NCBI GenBank assembly: GCA_028280115.1
Contig: JANQMJ010000015.1
Span: forward strand, 186,001-250,000
Source: Parvularculaceae bacterium
GTDB lineage: Bacteria > Pseudomonadota > Alphaproteobacteria > Caulobacterales > Parvularculaceae
Direction of reading: 5' to 3'
DNA length: 64,000 nucleotides
Both the position numbers and the translations under genes were made by a program. The notes beneath the pieces are model-generated. The model did no database searches, was not told the DNA's origin, and saw only the letters and a program-made list of their open reading frames with translations. Shown here piece by piece: positions 39,525 through 48,697 of the stretch. Numbering within the stretch: position 1 is the first letter of the stretch; every line of letters starts with the position of its first letter.

Positions 39525-39915
39525 CGTCTCTTGAAAGTTCCGCCAGCGCGGCGGCGTTATCCTCCCAGTTGCGCCCGTCGAACGGCTCGATCGTTACGGA
39601 CGCGAACTGCGCCCGATCCATGGCGCGCAGGTTGAGCGAATAGCCGTCAGGATTGGAACGCGGCACATAGAACGATTTCACGCCGCAATGTTTGCAGAAA
39701 TAATGTTTCGCCACGCCCGTGTTGAAACGATATTCCGTAAGCGCATCTTCGCCGGCGATCAAACGGAATTTCGACTGCGGAATAATGAGGTGCAAAAAGC
39801 CCGTCTTTTCACACATGGAGCAGTTGCAATCATGGGCGACCACATCGTCCTCAAGCAAGGCTTCCCAGGCGACCGCCCCGCAATGACATCCGCCCTTTTT
39901 CCAGCTTTCCGACAT
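39517..39915 (-). CDS. GFA/CENP-V family protein
   Basis: The protein has 132 residues. Zinc-binding Cys motifs are present in order: CHCGAV, CNCSMCEKTG and FCKHCGVKSFY. This is the GFA fold first described for glutathione-dependent formaldehyde-activating enzyme; most members have no proven activity. GAGGAG precedes the ATG. It is cotranscribed with, and overlaps, the UDG-family gene. Confidence 0.85.
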   Translation of the reverse strand: MSESWKKGGCHCGAVAWEALLEDDVVAHDCNCSMCEKTGFLHLIIPQSKFRLIAGEDALTEYRFNTGVAKHYFCKHCGVKSFYVPRSNPDGYSLNLRAMDRAQFASVTIEPFDGRNWEDNAAALAELSRDDG

Positions 39916-39939
39916 CGCCGCTCCTCATTTGCACACATC

Positions 39940-40632
39940 TTAGCGGGCGCGCTGGCCGAACAGAATGCTTTTCGCCTTATCGTTGTCCGAAATATCGCTG
40001 CGGCGCTCTTTACCGACGGCGAATCCGCGCTGCACCGCCGGGCGAGCGGTCACCGCATCGATCCAGCGCTTGAAATGGGGGAATTCTCCCGGATCGATAT
40101 TGTGGCGCTCATATGACTTGGTCCAGCCGGCGATCGCCATGTCGGCGATGGAATAGTCGCCGGCGACAAAGTCGTTTTCCGCCAGCCGTTCGTTCAGCAC
40201 GCCATACAGGCGATGGGCTTCGTTTTCATAGCGCTTAATGGCGTAGTCGATTTTTTCGGCCGCGTAATTGTTGAAATGGTGAAGCTGGCCGAGCATGGGA
40301 CCAACGCCGCCCATCTGCCACATCAGCCATTGATCGACTTTTACCCGGGCGCGCTCGTCGGCGGGATAGAACTTGCCGGTCTTGCGTCCGAGATATTGCA
40401 GGATGGCGCCGGATTCAAAGATGGAAATCGGCGCGCCGCCGGGTCCTTCGGGATCGATAATCGCCGGCATTTTGTTGTTGGGCGAAATCTTCAAAAAGTC
40501 GGGCTTGAACTGATCGCCTTCCCCGATGTTCACGAAATTGACGTTATAGGGAAGGCCGGCTTCCTCAAGAAAGATCGTCACCTTCCAGCCGTTCGGCGTC
40601 GGCCAGTAGTAAAGTTCAATTGGCTTGGTCAT
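39940..40632 (-). CDS. Glutathione S-transferase (YghU/Ure2-like)
   Basis: The protein has 230 residues from MTKPIELYYWPTPNGWKVTIFLEEAGLPY, chosen for the AGGA site before 40632 rather than an ATG at 40683. The N-terminal domain has KISPNNKMPAIID and the glutathione motif IFESGAILQYLG. The C-terminal domain continues with QWLMWQMGGVGPMLGQLHHF. This is the nu-class/YghU-like pattern, which often shows disulfide-bond reductase activity. It is a single gene; the CNT transporter downstream on the same strand is about 130 bp away. Confidence 0.85.
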   Translation of the reverse strand: MTKPIELYYWPTPNGWKVTIFLEEAGLPYNVNFVNIGEGDQFKPDFLKISPNNKMPAIIDPEGPGGAPISIFESGAILQYLGRKTGKFYPADERARVKVDQWLMWQMGGVGPMLGQLHHFNNYAAEKIDYAIKRYENEAHRLYGVLNERLAENDFVAGDYSIADMAIAGWTKSYERHNIDPGEFPHFKRWIDAVTARPAVQRGFAVGKERRSDISDNDKAKSILFGQRAR

Positions 40633-40764
40633 CAGAATTCCTATTGCATATTTTTGCCGCCGTCGCACGGCGCGAATGGGCATCTGGCCATTGCATGCGC
40701 CAAGTTAAACAGACGCGCAAAGAACTCCACAACAGCCAACGCGATTGTGAAGACTGTCGGCGGA

Positions 40765-42051
40765 TCAGCCGAACCAGATAAGCCCGATGACAGCGCCGGT
40801 CATCAACGTCGCCAGCGTGCCCGAGATCAGCGCCCGCGGGGCGAGACTGATGACGTCCTGGCGTCGGCCCGGCGCCAGGACGGTCAGCCCGCCGATGACG
40901 ATGCCGAGGCTGGCGAAATTTGCAAATCCGCACATGGAATAAACCAGTATCAGGAAGCTCCGCTCGCTGAAGGTTCCCGCTTCGGCGTTCGCCAACTGAA
41001 CATAGGCGAAGAGTTCGTTGACGGCGGTCTTGATCCCCATATACGAGCCTGCGTCGAACGCCTCCTCCCAAGGAACGCCCGCGAGCCACATCAGCGGCGC
41101 AAAGACAGCGCCGAGAATACGCTCCAGGGTGAGCGGCTCACCGGCGACGTCCGGCGCGGCGCTAAGCATGATGTTGACGAGCGCGGCCAGCGCCGTGAAG
41201 GCGATCAGCGCGGCGATGATGTTGAGAAAAAGCGCCAGCCCGTCAGTGACCCCCTTGACGAAGGCGTCCATAGAACTGGCGTAGGCGAAGTCGTCCGCCG
41301 CGTCGGAGGGCGTCGGCGTTTCGCCGCGCTCGGCGGGTATCATGATCTGCGCCATCAGGATCGCCGCCGGCACGGAAATGATCGAGGCGACGATGATGTG
41401 CCCCAGTATCGACGGATCGATCTCTTTCAGGATGATGGCGTAGACCGCCATCACCGACCCTGCGACCGTCGCAAAGCCGCCAGTGATGATGACGAACAGT
41501 TCGGAGCGCGACACTCGCTCGAGAAACGGCCGGATCATCAGCGGCGCTTCGGTCTGGCCGAGAAACGCGTTCGCCGCCGACGACAGCGCCACCGCGCCGC
41601 CGACGCGGAAAACCCGTTCAAGCAAAAACGCAAAACCCCGCACGACGATTTTCAATATCTTCCAGTGCCATAACAGCGCCGACAGACCGGAGAAAAATAT
41701 CACCAGCGGCAGCGCGCCGAAGGCGAAGTTGAACATTGCGCTTTCATTGGTGACTTCGAACGGCGCGTCGCCGCCGCCGAGATAGCCGAAAACGAAAGAC
41801 GTGCCGGCCTGGGTCGCTTCCTGCAGCGCCAGCACGACCGTGCGCAAAGACTCCAGCGCTTCGCGCGCCGGCGGCAGGTAAAGCAAGACCGCGGCAATGA
41901 CGATCTGCGCGCCGATGGTCCAGACCGCAGCGAAGAATGGAAACCGCATTTTGCCGCTGGAAAACAGCCAGGCGATGAAGACGAATGCCACAAGCCCGAT
42001 CGCGCTTTGCCCGCGCAGGCCGATCTCGCTGATCTCGAACGGAAGCTCCAT
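40765..42051 (-). CDS. CNT-family (NupC-like) nucleoside transporter
   Basis: The protein has 428 residues with about ten membrane segments. GQTEAPLMIRPFLERVSRSELFVIITGGFATVAGSVMAVY is the family core containing the nucleoside-contacting GQTEAP motif, and the later block MGIKTAVNELFAYVQL is the second repeat. CNT proteins bring nucleosides in with H+ or Na+. It is divergent from the phosphomannomutase gene over about 175 bp. Substrate range is not readable. Confidence 0.9.
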   Translation of the reverse strand: MELPFEISEIGLRGQSAIGLVAFVFIAWLFSSGKMRFPFFAAVWTIGAQIVIAAVLLYLPPAREALESLRTVVLALQEATQAGTSFVFGYLGGGDAPFEVTNESAMFNFAFGALPLVIFFSGLSALLWHWKILKIVVRGFAFLLERVFRVGGAVALSSAANAFLGQTEAPLMIRPFLERVSRSELFVIITGGFATVAGSVMAVYAIILKEIDPSILGHIIVASIISVPAAILMAQIMIPAERGETPTPSDAADDFAYASSMDAFVKGVTDGLALFLNIIAALIAFTALAALVNIMLSAAPDVAGEPLTLERILGAVFAPLMWLAGVPWEEAFDAGSYMGIKTAVNELFAYVQLANAEAGTFSERSFLILVYSMCGFANFASLGIVIGGLTVLAPGRRQDVISLAPRALISGTLATLMTGAVIGLIWFG

Positions 42052-42226
42052 GACGACCTCTGTAATATTGCGCCGGCGTTTTCACGGCGCCGCGCTTGCC
42101 GGCAAAGGCGACGACTATGAGCAAGTCGGTCGACTTTGTCACTGATTCTAGGCTGTTTATCGCAGGGTTGCGTATATCGCCGCCAGTCGTAAAGTGCGCG
42201 GCGAACCCTGCCAGGAAAGTCTGAAA

Positions 42227-43726
42227 ATGCTCCCGAGACCGCGCCCCGATCTTCAATCCAACACGCTCGACTATGAAATCACGCCCCTCGTCAAACCCAC
42301 CGGATTTCGCGAATATGACGCACGCTGGCTGTTCGAAAAGGAGATCAACCTGCTCGGCGTTCAGGCGCTGGGCGCAGGGCTCGGAACGCTGATCCACGAG
42401 ATGGGAAAAGAGCCGCGCATCGTCGTCGGCCACGATTTCCGCAGCTATTCCGCCTCCATCAAACAGGCGCTGACGGTCGGCCTGATGAGCGCCGGCATGG
42501 AGGTGAACGATATCGGCCTGGCGCTGTCGCCGGTCGCCTATTTCGCTCAGTTCGACCTCGACATTCCCTGCGTCGCCATGGTGACGGCGAGCCACAACGA
42601 AAACGGCTGGACCGGCGTGAAGATGGGCGCCCAAAAACCGCTCACCTTCGGGCCGGAAGAAATGGGCCGTCTCAAGGAGATCGTCCTTTCCGGCGCATAC
42701 ACGGCCCACCCCGGCGGCGCCTATACTTATATCGAGGGCATGCGCGAGCGGTATATCGCCGATGTTGTCGAAGGCGTATCGATCAAACGGCCGCTTAAAG
42801 TCATCGCCGCCTGCGGCAATGGCACCGCGGGCGCTTACGCTCCGGAAGCGCTGGCGCGCCTCGGCGTCGAGGTCGTGCCCATGGACGCCGACCTCGACCA
42901 CAGCTTTCCGAAATATAATCCGAACCCGGAAGACATGGCCATGCTGCACGCCATGCGCGACGCCGTGCGCGAATACGGCGCCGATGTCGCACTCGGCTTT
43001 GACGGCGACGGCGATCGCTGCGGCGTCGTCGATGACGAGGGCGAAGAGATATTCGCCGACAAGATCGGCGTGCTGATCGCCCGGGATTTATCGGCGCTGC
43101 ATGAAAACGCGCAATTCGTCGTTGACGTGAAATCGACCGGCCTGTTCGTGACCGATCCTGTCCTGAAGGCGAACCGCGCCGAAACAGTCTACTGGAAAAC
43201 CGGCCATTCCTACATCAAGCGCAAGAGCCATGAGCTCGGCGCGCTCGCCGGCTTTGAAAAGTCCGGCCATTTCTTTTTCAACGCGCCGGTGGGTCGCGGT
43301 TATGACGATGGCCTGGTCGCGGCCATCGCGCTCCTCCAGATGCTTGACCGCAATCCGCACAAGAAACTGTCCGACTTGCGCAAGTCTCTGGACAAGACTT
43401 GGCAGTCGCCGACCATGTCGCCGCACTGTCCCGACGAAGAAAAATACGCCGTCGTCGAGCAAATCGTGCGCGCTTTCGAGGAGCACGCCAAATCCGGCGG
43501 CAAGATCATCGGCCAGCCGATCCGCGATGTCGTCACGGTCAACGGCGTGCGCATAACCGCCGAGGACGGCACCTGGGGGCTTATCCGCGCATCCTCCAAT
43601 AAGCCGGAAGTTGTCGTCGTCGTCGAAAGTCCGACTTCGGAGGATAATATGAAAGCGATGTTCGCCGAACTCGACGCGGAATTGCGCAAACACCCGCAAG
43701 TCGGCGAGTATAATCAGAAAATCTAG
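42227..43726 (+). CDS. Phosphomannomutase/phosphoglucomutase
   Basis: The protein has 499 residues from the ATG at 42227, preceded by AGGAAAG. The phosphoserine is in MVTASHNENGWTGVKMG, the metal loop is LGFDGDGDRCGVVDD, and the sugar-recognition loop is GFEKSGHFFF. The phosphate-binding end IRASSNKPEVVVVVES is intact. It interconverts hexose-6-P and hexose-1-P for polysaccharide precursors. Its TAG stop (43724-43726) lies within the start of an intergenic repeat, so the last codons are set by that element. Confidence 0.93.
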   Translation: MLPRPRPDLQSNTLDYEITPLVKPTGFREYDARWLFEKEINLLGVQALGAGLGTLIHEMGKEPRIVVGHDFRSYSASIKQALTVGLMSAGMEVNDIGLALSPVAYFAQFDLDIPCVAMVTASHNENGWTGVKMGAQKPLTFGPEEMGRLKEIVLSGAYTAHPGGAYTYIEGMRERYIADVVEGVSIKRPLKVIAACGNGTAGAYAPEALARLGVEVVPMDADLDHSFPKYNPNPEDMAMLHAMRDAVREYGADVALGFDGDGDRCGVVDDEGEEIFADKIGVLIARDLSALHENAQFVVDVKSTGLFVTDPVLKANRAETVYWKTGHSYIKRKSHELGALAGFEKSGHFFFNAPVGRGYDDGLVAAIALLQMLDRNPHKKLSDLRKSLDKTWQSPTMSPHCPDEEKYAVVEQIVRAFEEHAKSGGKIIGQPIRDVVTVNGVRITAEDGTWGLIRASSNKPEVVVVVESPTSEDNMKAMFAELDAELRKHPQVGEYNQKI

Positions 43727-43827
43727 AGCACGTTCACTTTAATTGGAGTCGCGAACGTGCTCTAGATTCTTGTTTTGTCGCGTTTTCGACGGAAAACCGG
43801 TTCCCACTTTTCCTGAAAACGCTCTAG
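43722..43827. repeat. RIME-like palindromic intergenic repeat
   Basis: The element runs about 106 bp with two hairpin units. TCTAGAGCACGTTC (43722-43735) pairs perfectly with GAACGTGCTCTAGA (43753-43766). GCGTTTTC (43780-43787) pairs with GAAAACGC (43815-43822), enclosing GGAAAA/TTTTCC. The spelling, with CTAGAGC ends and a CGGAAAACCGGTTCCCACTTTTCC core, is that of the dispersed intergenic mosaic repeats I know from Rhizobiales (RIME-like). Its two ends supply the TAG stops of both flanking genes. Confidence 0.75.
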
Positions 43828-44237
43828 CCGGCGCTGAACGCAAAGCGCTTTGACGCGAAAAAAACGACCGTCGGCGTCATGGTCACGACCAGCGCAAACG
43901 CAATCCAGTAGTGCAGGCCGAGCCAGTTAACGACAACGCCGAAAATCGCGCTGTTCAACCCAAGGCCGCCGACGGCGATCGTCAGGAACCGCGACGCGCT
44001 TTTGGCGTGCCGTTCGCGCGAGCGAAACGAAACGAAATAATGTCCAAAATAGGAAAAGACGAATGCTGTTGAAAAGGCGAAGACGTTGGCGAGAGTCGGA
44101 TGCAGCCCCGCCTGGACAACCATCATATGCAACACGGCGCCATGCAGCGCCGTCGCGATCAGTCCGATCGTTGCGAAGCGTATAAAGGCGCCCTGACGCA
44201 ACTTTGCAGCGAATGCCTTGACCGAAAGACGACCCAT
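43824..44237 (-). CDS. GtrA-family membrane protein
   Basis: The protein has 137 residues from MGRLSVKAFAAKLRQGAF, with four membrane helices: FATIGLIATALHGAVLHMMV, LANVFAFSTAFVFSYFGHYF, FLTIAVGGLGLNSAIFG and YWIAFALVVTMTPTVVFFASKRFAF. GtrA proteins take part in flipping or transferring lipid-linked sugars for surface glycans. Longer upstream starts (44315 or 44429) lack family character. It is convergent with the phosphomannomutase, and its stop lies inside the repeat. Confidence 0.8.
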   Translation of the reverse strand: MGRLSVKAFAAKLRQGAFIRFATIGLIATALHGAVLHMMVVQAGLHPTLANVFAFSTAFVFSYFGHYFVSFRSRERHAKSASRFLTIAVGGLGLNSAIFGVVVNWLGLHYWIAFALVVTMTPTVVFFASKRFAFSAG

Positions 44238-44363
44238 GACGCCAAACTGGCGCCGATCGGAAGCAACGTCCAGCCTGTTGTTTGCAATGCAGCATAATGG
44301 TCCTTGGTTGGACATTCGCCAAGGAGAAGAGTAGTTTGACAGGGGCATGATGGAGAGTCCGTT

Positions 44364-45224
44364 ATGACGCCTGTGCCAGAAACGCATCGTCTCGTTGAAA
44401 GCGGGGAGATTGTCGTTCCCGAAACCCACGACATCGAAGTGCGCGCGTTAACGCCGGATGACGTTTGGGACGCGTTAAAGCGGGGCTTTGCCGATTTTCG
44501 CACCAAGCCGAGTTATATGCTGGTGTTCGGATTGTTTTATCCGTTAGGCGCGGCGTTCGCCGCCGGGATCGCGCTGGGCTATAATGTCTTGCCGCTGGTC
44601 TTTCCGGTCGCCAGCGGCATGGCCCTGATGGGACCGTTCGCGGCCATCGTGCTCTACCATGTCAGCCGCCGGCGCGAATGCGGCCGTCCGTTCTCCTGGA
44701 ATGAAATCGGCAGAACGTTTGAGCGCACGCAGGTTTGGGCCGTCGTTATTCTGGCGGGCGTTTTGTTCGCCTGGTTTTTCCTGTGGCTGCTGGCCGCGGA
44801 CACCATTTTCCAAATGACATTGGGGTACGCCGGCTATTACGAGCCGCGTGAATTTTTCAGTCGCGTGCTTACGACGCCGGAAGGCTGGACGCTGATCATT
44901 GCCGGCCATATCGCGGGTTTTGTGTTCGCCGCTGTCGTGCTCGCCGCCAATGTCGTTTCCTTCCCCATGCTGCTCGATCGTCCGGTGGGCGCGGCGACCG
45001 CGGTGGTGACGTCATTGCGCGTGACGATGAAAAGCCCGCAGACCGTGGCGCTTTGGGGATTTATTATCGCGCTGTCCATGGCCGGCGGAACGGCGCTGTT
45101 TCTTATCGGCCTTGGCGTCGTCGTGCCGGTGATCGGCCACGCCACCTGGCATCTTTACCGCAAGGCCGTCGAGGAGCCGCCGAACTGGCCTTACACCGAA
45201 CCGACACGCGACGGCGCCGTCTAA
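44364..45224 (+). CDS. DUF2189 membrane protein
   Basis: The protein has 286 residues. The N-terminal VRALTPDDVWDALKRGFADFRTKPSYMLVFGLFYPL is the family signature, followed by about six membrane helices and the end VIGHATWHLYRKAV. The function of DUF2189 is unknown. It is divergent from gtrA over about 125 bp. The C-terminal tail (EEPPNWPYTEPTRDGAV) is probably cytosolic. Confidence 0.85.
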   Translation: MTPVPETHRLVESGEIVVPETHDIEVRALTPDDVWDALKRGFADFRTKPSYMLVFGLFYPLGAAFAAGIALGYNVLPLVFPVASGMALMGPFAAIVLYHVSRRRECGRPFSWNEIGRTFERTQVWAVVILAGVLFAWFFLWLLAADTIFQMTLGYAGYYEPREFFSRVLTTPEGWTLIIAGHIAGFVFAAVVLAANVVSFPMLLDRPVGAATAVVTSLRVTMKSPQTVALWGFIIALSMAGGTALFLIGLGVVVPVIGHATWHLYRKAVEEPPNWPYTEPTRDGAV

Positions 45225-45236
45225 AAGCTTTTCAGG

Positions 45237-45270
45237 GCCCGGCGATATGCGCCTGAGCGGCGCGCCGGGC
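45237..45270. terminator. Possible bidirectional stem between convergent genes
   Basis: GCCCGGCG at 45237-45244 pairs with CGCCGGGC at 45263-45270 around an 18-nt loop, between the convergent DUF2189 and PhnB-like genes. No T-run follows on either strand, so it is only a weak terminator candidate. Confidence 0.25.
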
Positions 45271-45278
45271 GCGCGCCC

Positions 45279-45698
45279 TCAGCTTTCAATAAAGTCGAGC
45301 ATCCAGCTGACGCCGTATTTGTCTTTGCACATGCCAAAATAGGCGCCCCAGAACGTATCCTGCATCGGCATGGTTTCTTGTCCGCCGTCGCCGGCGAGCC
45401 TGGTGAAAATCGCGTCGGCCTCGGCCTTGCTTTTTGGCGTAAAGGTAACGGAGATGGAATTAGCGGGTGTCGGCCGTTCCCCCACGCTTTTGGGAACGTC
45501 CGATCCCATCAGGACGGCGTCATCCACCATCAGCGAGACATGCATGATCTTATCTTTGTCTTCGTCGGAAACGCCCATATCCGGCGGTGCGTCCGCGAAA
45601 GTTGAACGGTAGGTGAATTCCCCGCCGAAGACGGATTTGTAAAAATCGAACGCGTCGGCGCAGTCGCCGTCAAAAGACAGGTAAGGCGTGAACGGCAT
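45279..45698 (-). CDS. PhnB/VOC-family protein
   Basis: The protein has 139 residues. The start MPFTPYLSFDGDCADAFDFYKSVFGGEF and the block DTFWGAYFGMCKDKYGVSWML fit the PhnB-like (3-demethylubiquinone methyltransferase-like) VOC group. These are small dimeric proteins of mostly unknown role. It stands alone, convergent with DUF2189 and divergent from the GGCT-like gene. Confidence 0.85.
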   Translation of the reverse strand: MPFTPYLSFDGDCADAFDFYKSVFGGEFTYRSTFADAPPDMGVSDEDKDKIMHVSLMVDDAVLMGSDVPKSVGERPTPANSISVTFTPKSKAEADAIFTRLAGDGGQETMPMQDTFWGAYFGMCKDKYGVSWMLDFIES

Positions 45699-45776
45699 GG
45701 TTTTTCTCCCGTAATGTCAAAGCCCGCACGAAAGTCTCATTTGCATTTCCGCCAACGCCATGCAAGGCGATAGGCG

Positions 45777-46331
45777 ATGCGAACGGTGACCTATTTCGCC
45801 TATGGCTCGAACATGCTGAGCGCCCGGCTTCGAGCGCGGTGTCCGAGCGCGCGAGTGCGCGGTCCAGCGTCCGTTGCCGGCTGGCGCATAGCATTTTCAA
45901 AGCCGAGCCTGGACGGCTCCGGCAAGGCGACGCTTGCGCGCGTAAAAAACGACAGCGCGCGCATTTTCGGCGTGCTTTACGATATCGCCGCCGCCGACAT
46001 GCCAGCGCTCGACCGCGTAGAGGAAAAAGGCGTCGGTTATGATCGCACGGACGAATTCAATGTCGTTTGCATGACGCGCAACGGCGTTTTTTGTCACACC
46101 ACTTATATCGCGCGCGCGCCCGTCGCCGGGCTGAAACCTTATGACTGGTATCTTGCTCTGGTGATCGCCGGCGCGCGCGAGCATGGACTCGATGAAAACT
46201 ACATCGCAACGCTGCTGCGCGTTTCATGCGCGCCGGATCCCCATCCCGAACGCGGCAGGCGACGCGACGCGCTTCGGGCCCTCGGCGAAGCCGGTCATGA
46301 CAGCCCGGCTGCGGTCCTTGCCGATCTTTGA
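45777..46331 (+). CDS. Gamma-glutamylcyclotransferase-like (AIG2) protein
   Basis: The protein has 184 residues. The fold motif YFAYGSNML is at residues 6-14, and the likely catalytic Glu is in ALDRVEEKGVGYDR, preceded by GVLYDIAAADM. Family enzymes release 5-oxoproline from gamma-glutamyl compounds; the substrate here is not known. The C-terminal third (DENYIATLL onward) is specific to this branch. Confidence 0.83.
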   Translation: MRTVTYFAYGSNMLSARLRARCPSARVRGPASVAGWRIAFSKPSLDGSGKATLARVKNDSARIFGVLYDIAAADMPALDRVEEKGVGYDRTDEFNVVCMTRNGVFCHTTYIARAPVAGLKPYDWYLALVIAGAREHGLDENYIATLLRVSCAPDPHPERGRRRDALRALGEAGHDSPAAVLADL

Positions 46332-46370
46332 GCGCTGCGCGGCGCAATTGCGGCCCCGACGTCGCTTGGT

Positions 46371-47558
46371 ATGCTGGCCTCGATGACCCACCCGCTCGAT
46401 TTCGACTCAACACGCCTTCCCTGCCCCCATATGGGCGAAAGCCACGATGCGTGGCGACGGACCGTGCGCAGCTTTGTCGAGCGCGAGATCGCACCCCATG
46501 TAAATGAGTGGGATGAAGCCGGCGCCTTTCCCCGCAAACTGCATCAAAAAGCAGCCGCGGTCGGGCTGATCGGGCTGGGCTTTCCGGAAAGATATGGCGG
46601 CGTCAGCGAGGGCATCGACATTTTTCATTCCATCATTTCGGTGGAGGAACTCGCCCGCGCCGGTTCAGGCGGGCTTATCGCCGGGCTTATGACTCACGGC
46701 ATCGGCCTGCCGCCGATCATGGCCATGGGCGCCGAAGAACTCAAAGCGCGCATCGCGCCGCCGGTGCTCGCCGGCGAAAAGCTCATCGCGCTATGCGTGA
46801 CCGAACCTTCCGGCGGTTCGGACGTCGCCAATCTCCGGACCAGGGCCGAACGCCGCGGCGACCATTACATCGTGAACGGAGAAAAGACCTTCATCACCAC
46901 GGGCATGCGCGCCGATTATCTGACGGTCGCCGTGCGCACCGGCGGCGACGGCGCCGGCGGGCTGTCTTTTCTGCTGATCGAGGCGGACCGAAAAGGCATA
47001 ACGCGAACGCCGCTTGAGAAAATGGGCTGGTGGATGTCAGATACGGCCTCGATCCATTTCGATGACGTTAAAGTCCCGGCGGAAAATCTCATCGGCCGGG
47101 AAGATGCGGGCTTTGCCGGCATTGTCGCCAATTTCAACAGCGAGCGCATCTCCATGGCGGCGCAGGCGATCGCCTTTGCGCGGGTCTGCATCGAGGATGC
47201 GGCGGCCTGGGCGCGCGAGCGCCGCACTTTCGGCAAGCCGCTGGCGAAACACCAGGTCGTGCGCCACAAATTCTCGGAAATGGTCCGCCGCGTAAACGCC
47301 TCGACCGCCTATCTCGATCATTGCGCCTGGCGCGTCTTACAGGGCGACGCCCCTGTCGCCGAGCTTTCGCTGCTGAAAGTGCAGGCGAGCCGAACCATGG
47401 AATTTTGCGCCCGCGAGGCGGTGCAGATTCTCGGCGGCGCGGGGTTCATGCGCGGATGCCGGGTGGAACGCATCTACCGCGAGGTGCGCGTCATGGCCAT
47501 CGGCGGCGGTTCGGAAGAAATTATGAACGATCTTGCCGCGCGGCAGATGGGTTTGTAG
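46371..47558 (+). CDS. Acyl-CoA dehydrogenase
   Basis: The protein has 395 residues (an ATG four codons in is equally possible). FAD/substrate motifs: LCVTEPSGGSDVANLRT, GEKTFITTGMRADYLTVAV and RRTFGKPLAKHQVVRHKFSEM. The usual catalytic Glu of MCAD-type enzymes (IYEGT) is replaced by AIGGGSEEIM. A Glu in FNSERISMA matches the base of isovaleryl-/long-chain-type enzymes, so it probably belongs to that group. It likely oxidises acyl-CoA, passing electrons to ETF. Substrate unknown. Confidence 0.9.
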   Translation: MLASMTHPLDFDSTRLPCPHMGESHDAWRRTVRSFVEREIAPHVNEWDEAGAFPRKLHQKAAAVGLIGLGFPERYGGVSEGIDIFHSIISVEELARAGSGGLIAGLMTHGIGLPPIMAMGAEELKARIAPPVLAGEKLIALCVTEPSGGSDVANLRTRAERRGDHYIVNGEKTFITTGMRADYLTVAVRTGGDGAGGLSFLLIEADRKGITRTPLEKMGWWMSDTASIHFDDVKVPAENLIGREDAGFAGIVANFNSERISMAAQAIAFARVCIEDAAAWARERRTFGKPLAKHQVVRHKFSEMVRRVNASTAYLDHCAWRVLQGDAPVAELSLLKVQASRTMEFCAREAVQILGGAGFMRGCRVERIYREVRVMAIGGGSEEIMNDLAARQMGL

Positions 47559-47630
47559 GCGGCTGCACAGCGCCATTGCAAAAGCGCAGCGATCTCAACT
47601 AGCGTGCCTAAAGTCTCGCCGGAGCCGTTC

Positions 47631-48593
47631 ATGCCGACCATCGAAGAGATCAAATCGCGGTTGCGCCTGCCTGTCATCGGGGCGCCGATGTTCATCGTCT
47701 CAACGCCGAAACTGGTGATCGCCCAGTGCAAGGCCGGCGTCGTTGGCGCTTTTCCGGCGCTCAACGCGCGGCCACAGGAAGCGCTCGACGACTGGCTGAC
47801 GGACATCAAGGATAGTCTTGCACGCCATGACGATGAAAATCCGGACCGTCCCGCCGCGCCTTACGCCGTCAACCAGATCGTTCACCGCTCTAACGACCGG
47901 CTCATGGCCGATCTTGAGGCCTGCGTGAGACATGAGGTTCCCATCGTCATCTGCTCCCTCGGCGCGCGGAAGGAGGTATACGAAGCGATCCACTCCTATG
48001 GCGGGCTTGTACTCCATGATGTGATCAACAACACATTCGCCAGAAAAGCCGTCGACAAAGGCGCCGACGGGCTGATCCCCGTCGCCGCCGGCGCGGGCGG
48101 GCATGCCGGCGTGCAATCGCCCTTCGCGTTGGTTCAGGAAATTCGCGAGTGGTTTTCCGGCCCCCTGGCGCTGTCGGGCTGCATCGCCAACGGCCGGTCC
48201 GTGCTCGCCGCCGAAGCCATGGGCGCGGACTTCGCCTATATCGGCTCGGCGTTCATCGCCACGGAAGAAGCCAACGCCGATCCCGCCTATAAGCAGGGCA
48301 TCGTCGACGGCATGGCCGACGATATCATTTACACGAATTATTTTTCCGGGGTGGACGGCAATTACCACAAGACATCGATCCGCAATGCCGGACTCGATCC
48401 GGACAATCTGCCTCAATCCGACCCGTCGAAGATGGATTTCAAATCCAGCGGGGAAAGCGCCAAAAAGGTCTGGAAAGACATCTGGGGCTGCGGCCAGGGC
48501 ATCGGCGCGGTGACGGAAGTCACGACCGCGGCCGCCTTCGTCGACCGCCTGGCGCGGGAATATGAAGCGGCCAAGGCAAAGCTGTGCGGATAG
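47631..48593 (+). CDS. Nitronate monooxygenase (2-nitropropane dioxygenase) family
   Basis: The protein has 320 residues from MPTIEEIKSRLRLPVIGAPMF; GGAG sits 7 bp upstream of this ATG, so a GTG at 47604 is rejected. The FMN barrel has APYAVNQIV, LIPVAAGAGGHAGVQSPF (with the catalytic-region His) and LSGCIANGRSVLAAEAMGADFAYIGSAFIATEEA. Members oxidise nitronates such as propionate-3-nitronate. It lies 72 bp after the acyl-CoA dehydrogenase, possibly cotranscribed. Confidence 0.88.
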   Translation: MPTIEEIKSRLRLPVIGAPMFIVSTPKLVIAQCKAGVVGAFPALNARPQEALDDWLTDIKDSLARHDDENPDRPAAPYAVNQIVHRSNDRLMADLEACVRHEVPIVICSLGARKEVYEAIHSYGGLVLHDVINNTFARKAVDKGADGLIPVAAGAGGHAGVQSPFALVQEIREWFSGPLALSGCIANGRSVLAAEAMGADFAYIGSAFIATEEANADPAYKQGIVDGMADDIIYTNYFSGVDGNYHKTSIRNAGLDPDNLPQSDPSKMDFKSSGESAKKVWKDIWGCGQGIGAVTEVTTAAAFVDRLAREYEAAKAKLCG

Positions 48594-48595
48594 AC

Positions 48596-48613
48596 GGCCT
48601 TTCGCGAAAGGCC
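48596..48613 (+). terminator. Hairpin terminator after nitronate monooxygenase
   Basis: GGCCTTTCGCGAAAGGCC is a perfect 18-bp palindrome directly after the stop codon, folding as a 7-bp stem with a CGCG loop and followed by TTTCC. The T-tract is short, but position and stem suggest intrinsic or stem-assisted termination before pyk. Confidence 0.5.
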
Positions 48614-48697
48614 TTTCCGCCCCCAGCGCGATTCTTGTGATCAGAACGGACCGCACTATAGTCCCGCCTGTCGCCGCCAAAGCAAGGAAAGCGCTTC

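Noticed and set aside
41744..42949. 401-codon minus-strand open frame
   Set aside because: Antisense to the phosphomannomutase and overlapping the transporter; no recognisable domain.
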